This document shows positions 60,231 through 64,000 of a stretch of 64,000 bases of DNA, in pieces. Below the pieces are notes generated by a model. That model was not told where the DNA came from. It saw nothing but the letters and a program-made list of their open reading frames with translations, and searched no databases. Source of the stretch: JANMCE01 sp031410595. GTDB taxonomy: Bacteria > Actinomycetota > Acidimicrobiia > Acidimicrobiales > Ilumatobacteraceae. The first letter of the stretch is position 1; each line of letters opens with the position of its first letter. The position numbers and the translations under genes were made by a program. The stretch is taken from the NCBI GenBank assembly GCA_031410595.1, contig JANNZM010000001.1, positions 9,326-73,325 of the forward strand, given 5' to 3'.

Positions 60231-60261
60231 CTCTCCGGTATCACGATCTGATACCGGAGAG
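60231..60261. terminator. Perfect 13-base hairpin between helicase and DUF2520 genes
   Basis: CTCTCCGGTATCA (60231-60243) and TGATACCGGAGAG (60249-60261) surround CGATC. The hairpin lies after the helicase stop and before the DUF2520 start. It has no T-run on either side, so it may be a T-less terminator or a processing/attenuation element rather than a standard one. Confidence 0.5.
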
Positions 60262-60271
60262 GACGAAAGGC

Positions 60272-61912
60272 TTACGCCTGGCGACCGCGACCGCCGCCGG
60301 AGCGGGAGGCGCCACCGGGGCGACCGGCCGACTGACCGGAACCCGAACGACGACCGCCGCCTGCCGCAGCGCCACCGCGGCCACCGCGGCGACCGGCAGG
60401 AGCTGCGCCGGGGGACGGGGCGGGTCGACGGCTGCCGGGCGCACCCTGGGCGGCACGGACTCCCTCAGCGCGACCTGCGCCGACCGGGCGCGGCGTGCGG
60501 AAGCCTTCGGCCGTACCGGCAGCATTGGCCACCGTGCGGGATCCGTCGGAGCGACCAGAGGAGGACTTGCTGCCCGAGCGGCGTTGGCCGTGGGACTGTG
60601 CCCCACGGGAATGCCCAGCGGCTTGGCGAGGTCCCTTGCCCGAGGATGGCTGCTGGGTCGACGCCGGTGGCGCGACCAGCGCAGCGGCATCGGCACCGGA
60701 CAGCACCCGGCGATCGCCTGGGGCGAGGGCGCGGACCATAGCGTCGCCCGGCCGCACCTTGGTGGTGGTTGGGTGGATGCCGGCGCGACGAGTGAGGTCG
60801 CGCACATCGGCCTGCTGTTCGTTGGTCATCATGGTGATGACGGTGCCAGAAGCACCGGCGCGGGCGGTGCGTCCCGAGCGGTGCAGGTACGCCTTGTGCT
60901 CCATGGGCGGATCGGCGTGGATGACGAGCAGCACGTCGTCAACGTGAATACCGCGGGCCGCAATGTCGGTGGCAACCAATGCCACCGCACGCCCGTCGGA
61001 GAACATTGCGAGGTTGCGGACGCGAACGGCTTGGGCCAGGTTGCCGTGCATCTCGACGGCCGGAACGCCCGAGGCAAGGAGTTGCTTGGTGAGCTTCTTG
61101 GCGCCGTGCTTGGTGCGGGTGAACACCATGCTGCGCCCGGGTGCTGAAGTGAGTTCCACCAGAATCGGCAGACGATCATCGGTCTGAATGTGCAGCACGT
61201 GATGGCTCATCTCGGCGACCGGCGACTGGGCCGAATCGACCGAATGCGTGACCGGGTTCTGCAGGTAGCGCTTCACCAGTACGTCGATGCCGTTGTCGAG
61301 TGTGGCCGAGAACAACAGGCGCTGCCCACCCTTGGGCGTACGGTCGAGCAGCTTCTTCACGACGGGCAGGAAGCCGAGGTCGGCCATGTGGTCGGCCTCA
61401 TCAAGCACGGTGACTTCGATGGCGTCGAGGCTGACGTAGCCACCCTCGATGTGATCCATGAGACGACCGGGGCAGGCGACCACAATGTCGACGCCAGCCT
61501 TCAGAATGGAAATCTGCGGGCCGGCCGACACGCCACCGAAGATGGTGGTGGAACGCAGGCCCATGGCCTTCGCGAGGGGCGCGATGACTTCGTTGATCTG
61601 CAACGCCAACTCACGGGTGGGTGCCAGCACGAGCGCACGAGGACGCGATGGTTGGGTGCGAACGTTGCCCGACGACAGGCGTGCGATCAGCGGGATGGCG
61701 AAGCCAAGGGTCTTGCCCGAGCCGGTCTTGCCACGGCCGAGCAGGTCGCGACCAGCCAGTGAATCGGGCAGGGTGGCGGTCTGGATGGGAAACGGGGTGT
61801 CGATGCCTTCATTGTCGAGGGCGGCTACCAGGCGGGCGGGGACGCCAAGGCTGGCAAAGGTTGCAGGCGCGTGCGCCTGGGAAAGGGGGGTGGTGGGGCG
61901 GGTGTCCGCCAT
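60272..61912 (-). CDS. DEAD-box RNA helicase with RGG-like tail
   Basis: A 546-residue helicase. Q-motif Q44, Walker A G-K-T-G-S-G-K-T at 61-68, P-T-R-E-L-A, D-E-A-D-H near residue 175, S-A-T and H-R-S-G-R-T-A-R-A-G are all present. The last ~120 residues are a low-complexity Gly/Ser/Arg/Ala tail like RNA-binding tails in cold-shock helicases. It is divergent from the csp gene, and both may help cold adaptation by unwinding RNA. Confidence 0.93.
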   Translation of the reverse strand: MADTRPTTPLSQAHAPATFASLGVPARLVAALDNEGIDTPFPIQTATLPDSLAGRDLLGRGKTGSGKTLGFAIPLIARLSSGNVRTQPSRPRALVLAPTRELALQINEVIAPLAKAMGLRSTTIFGGVSAGPQISILKAGVDIVVACPGRLMDHIEGGYVSLDAIEVTVLDEADHMADLGFLPVVKKLLDRTPKGGQRLLFSATLDNGIDVLVKRYLQNPVTHSVDSAQSPVAEMSHHVLHIQTDDRLPILVELTSAPGRSMVFTRTKHGAKKLTKQLLASGVPAVEMHGNLAQAVRVRNLAMFSDGRAVALVATDIAARGIHVDDVLLVIHADPPMEHKAYLHRSGRTARAGASGTVITMMTNEQQADVRDLTRRAGIHPTTTKVRPGDAMVRALAPGDRRVLSGADAAALVAPPASTQQPSSGKGPRQAAGHSRGAQSHGQRRSGSKSSSGRSDGSRTVANAAGTAEGFRTPRPVGAGRAEGVRAAQGAPGSRRPAPSPGAAPAGRRGGRGGAAAGGGRRSGSGQSAGRPGGASRSGGGRGRQA

Positions 61913-62205
61913 GAATTTCTCCGATACAAAGGTCGCCGGGCCTGACAGAGACTCGAGGTCTCACTCGTCAGCGGCGGCGCGTGCCCGAATGTGGGCAGGC
62001 CCAGTGTAGACCGGCCCTGACCAAAACATGTTGATGGAATATCGCGCGAATCAACATCAATAGGTCAAATGGCGATAGTGTCCTGCTATCGGAGTTCTGC
62101 CGCTCTTGGCAACTTCGACCGTTTGGCCTGGTGTCTGCTGCGAATTGTCGTATCAATCCCCTGGTTTCGTGGTCGGGGATCCGATATTTAACAGGAGATA
62201 CAACA
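61913..62205. promoter_or_regulatory. Divergent promoter and leader region of the helicase and csp genes
   Basis: The 293-base gap holds a CGATAG-TGTCCTG-CTATCG hairpin at 62073-62091 and a TTGAT/ATCAA inverted pair near 62035. The csp leader therefore appears long, as in cold-shock genes. No open gene was supported here. Confidence 0.45.
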
Positions 62206-62409
62206 GTGGCTACAGGCGTCGTAAAATGGTTCAACGGCGAAAAAGGATTCGGATTCATCACGCAGGACGGTGGTGGACCCGACGTGTTCGTGCATTTCTC
62301 GGCCATTCAGGCTGGGGGCTACAAGAACCTTAACGAGAATGACAAGGTGGAGTACGAGGTAGCACAGGGACCCAAGGGCCCCAACGCTGCAAACGTGCGG
62401 GTTCTGTAA
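62206..62409 (+). CDS. cspA: Cold-shock domain protein
   Basis: A 67-residue CSD protein. GTG 62206 has AGGAG nine bases upstream. V-K-W-F-N-G-E-K-G-F-G-F-I (RNP1 at 14-18) and V-F-V-H-F (RNP2 at 27-31) are intact. It binds single-stranded RNA/DNA and melts RNA structure in the cold. The long leader and terminator suggest a free-standing gene. The symbol follows common use for such proteins, although several csp paralogues may exist. Confidence 0.95.
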   Translation: MATGVVKWFNGEKGFGFITQDGGGPDVFVHFSAIQAGGYKNLNENDKVEYEVAQGPKGPNAANVRVL

Positions 62410-62433
62410 GAGCTCCCCAAGTCGAATGATCGA

Positions 62434-62467
62434 GACCCGCTCATAACGAGCGGGTCTTTGTCGTTTT
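62434..62467 (+). terminator. Rho-independent terminator of the csp gene
   Basis: GACCCGCTC-ATAAC-GAGCGGGTC forms a perfect 9-base stem (62434-62456), followed by TTTGTCGTTTT. Confidence 0.9.
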
Positions 62468-62548
62468 CCGCACCTTTCGCGCCGAGTCATTACAAGTTTT
62501 TTACCTGACTACAGTCGAATCCACAGCTGGTTGACCGACAATGGACGG

Positions 62549-63586
62549 GTGCATCGCAAGCTCCTGGTCCTCGGCTGTCTAGTGCTGGGTGCCTGCGCGC
62601 CTTCCCAAAGCCGGGCCGTAGGGACGCTGAAGCCGTCGTCGCCCGCTGCTGCGAGCGTCGCCGCCGTCTTCGGCCCAGCGGACGTGGCGAGCATTGTGGG
62701 CAGTGCGATCGCGCTCCCGCCTGAGCTGCCGGAGGTGACCACGACGCTGCCGCCCGATACCCAGGAAATGGTCATTGAGAGTGATGGTGTCTTTCGCTCG
62801 GCCCGGGTGCACACGCCTGAGCAGCCCAAGTATCGGGACGATGCTCCGCTCATGCCGCTGGTGCTGGCTTTGCACGGATCCGATGGATCAGCTGCTGATT
62901 TGGAAGCGCTGACGGGGTACGACGAACTGGCCGATCGAGAGCATTTCGTCGTCGCCTACGCCGACGGGTTGCTGGTGCAGGGCGACGGATATGCGTCTCG
63001 GTCGTGGAATTCAGGCCAGTGCTGTGAGCCGGCGACGAGCGCAGGCGTGGATGACGTCGCGTTTCTCGGTGACTTGATCGACCGTCTCATCGCTCGGTAC
63101 CCCGTTGATCCGGAGCGGGTCTTTGTGGTCGGTCACTCAAACGGAGCCATCATGGCTCAGCTGCTCGGTTGCAGAATGGCCGATCGCATCGCCGGTGTCG
63201 CATCGGTTGCCGGAGCGCTTGACGACACCCAATCGTGCAATCCCGACCGGGCCCTTCCGTTCATGGAGATTCACGGCACCTACGACCAGAACGTGGCGTG
63301 GGATGCAGGCCAAAGCAGCGTGGCGGCCTGGCGCTCGTTCGATCGATGTTCCGACCAGTCAACGCATTCGAGCGACGGCTCGGTGACCTCCACGACCTGG
63401 GAGCAGTGTCGCAACAACTCAACCGTGACGTTCATCTCGATCGACGGTGCCGAGCATCCCTGGCCCGGCCGCCGCACACCGACCAACGATGAGTTGAACG
63501 TCAGCTTTGCGCTGGACGCGACCGAGGCGACGTGGGCCTTTTTTTCTTCCGTTTCACCGGCACAAACGGCTTCGAGTCGCGGGTAG
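62549..63586 (+). CDS. LpqC-like polyhydroxybutyrate depolymerase/esterase lipoprotein
   Basis: A 345-residue lipoprotein. Lipobox Cys16 (L-G-A-C) follows a short basic start. The hydrolase has L-A-L-H-G-S-D-G near the oxyanion hole, G-H-S-N-G-A with the nucleophile Ser, H-G-T-Y-D-Q (acid) and A-E-H-P-W-P-G (His), and a C-C pair for a disulfide. It likely cleaves esters of hydroxyacids or feruloyl groups outside the membrane. GTG 62549 is preferred to TTG 62531, but neither has a clear ribosome site. Its 3' end overlaps the convergent methyltransferase by 86 bases. Confidence 0.85.
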   Translation: MHRKLLVLGCLVLGACAPSQSRAVGTLKPSSPAAASVAAVFGPADVASIVGSAIALPPELPEVTTTLPPDTQEMVIESDGVFRSARVHTPEQPKYRDDAPLMPLVLALHGSDGSAADLEALTGYDELADREHFVVAYADGLLVQGDGYASRSWNSGQCCEPATSAGVDDVAFLGDLIDRLIARYPVDPERVFVVGHSNGAIMAQLLGCRMADRIAGVASVAGALDDTQSCNPDRALPFMEIHGTYDQNVAWDAGQSSVAAWRSFDRCSDQSTHSSDGSVTSTTWEQCRNNSTVTFISIDGAEHPWPGRRTPTNDELNVSFALDATEATWAFFSSVSPAQTASSRG

Positions 63587-64000
63587 CGGCCAGCACCACA
63601 AACTTGGGGTTGTCGGCCAACTGACGCACGCTGCCGTACAGGCGGGCCAGTTTGGTGTGGTACTCGAGGTGTCGGTTGCCCACGATCCACAACTCGCCAC
63701 CCATACGCAGGCTGACTCTGGCGTTGGTGAACATCTGCCAGGCCACGCCATCACCGACGACATGACCCTGGTGGAACGGAGGGTTGCACAGCACTACGTC
63801 GTACAGCTCGTTTGGCACCGCCGGGATGACGTCCTCGGCGAAGAACATGGCACCGGTGTCGGCAGGGTCACCAATATTCAGTCGATAGTTCGCTTCGGTT
63901 GCGGCGATGGCGGCGTACGACTCATCGAAGAAGTGAACCGTGGCCTGCGGTTGCATCCGTTGGGCAACGAGACCGAGGATGCCGGTGCCGCAGCCGAGAT
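63501..64000 (-). CDS. RsmC/RlmG-like rRNA methyltransferase, N-terminus missing
   Basis: The frame runs off the right edge; about 166 residues are visible. SAM motif I (L-G-C-G-T-G-I-L-G-L) lies just before the edge, then the catalytic N-P-P-F-H-Q motif of rRNA guanine-N2 methyltransferases, and N-R-H-L-E-Y-H-x-K-L near the end. It would methylate guanine in 16S or 23S rRNA. The basic tail K-R-K-K-K-R may bind RNA. Which rRNA is modified cannot be told from this part. Confidence 0.88.
   Translation of the reverse strand, partial: LGCGTGILGLVAQRMQPQATVHFFDESYAAIAATEANYRLNIGDPADTGAMFFAEDVIPAVPNELYDVVLCNPPFHQGHVVGDGVAWQMFTNARVSLRMGGELWIVGNRHLEYHTKLARLYGSVRQLADNPKFVVLAATRDSKPFVPVKRKKKRPTSPRSRPAQS

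Overview
The window looks like a chromosome segment of a high-GC, aerobic actinobacterium, most plausibly of the Acidimicrobiia type. Supporting signs are lipoproteins with long Ala/Thr/Ser linkers, a Septum_form-type protein, a DinB/mycothiol-type protein (TIGR03086-like), a DUF222/HNH (13E12-type) gene, DUF4262, frequent GTG/TTG starts and ATGA/GTGA overlaps. No rRNA, tRNA, CRISPR, IS element or prophage was recognised.

The left half (about 1.2-38.3 kb) is dominated by genes for taking methyl groups off choline/glycine-betaine-type compounds and feeding them into the folate C1 pool. A GntR regulator diverges from a dimethylglycine-dehydrogenase-like flavoenzyme with its own ETF (etfB, etfA) and a TauE-type permease. 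On the minus strand a tight six-gene operon (14777 down to 8297) encodes a corrinoid protein, a small PF13769 'virulence factor' protein, a methyl-corrinoid:THF methyltransferase, a RACo-like 2Fe-2S/ASKHA reactivase, an MttB-family methyltransferase without pyrrolysine, and a MetF-like reductase. Next come an XRE regulator with palindromic operators, a lytic transglycosylase, an iclR-betA operon (choline dehydrogenase) and an MFS transporter.

From 20.4 to 25.8 kb lies a more A/T-rich accessory patch: an AbrB/PIN-like pair, a Rieske oxygenase, a RelB/RelE pair whose toxin has an in-frame TAA, and a STAND NTPase whose open frame is also broken by one TAA. From 26.0 to 36.3 kb the demethylation theme resumes: a second MttB homologue, a second DMGDH/sarcosine dehydrogenase, a compact SoxA-like fusion, SoxG-like, SoxB, SoxD and a BHMT/MetH-head-like homocysteine methyltransferase, then a VOC protein. 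A convergent minus-strand operon (38316 to 36305) carries a DHPS-like protein, two more PF13769 proteins and a DUF1638 protein. Together these genes could convert choline to betaine, dimethylglycine, sarcosine and glycine, with methyl groups going to THF through a corrinoid route and/or to homocysteine.

The right half is more ordinary: a selenocysteine-containing SelD (in-frame UGA), flavodoxin, M1 aminopeptidase, a PuuB-like oxidase, a frameshifted DUF222/HNH gene, a septum-formation protein, a type B carboxylesterase, a hexapeptide acyltransferase, a four-gene polyamine/iron-type ABC importer, a PAS-GGDEF diguanylate cyclase, a heterodimeric ABC exporter, a DUF2520 protein, a DEAD-box helicase, a cold-shock protein with a clear terminator, an LpqC-like esterase and a partial RsmC-like methyltransferase at the right edge.
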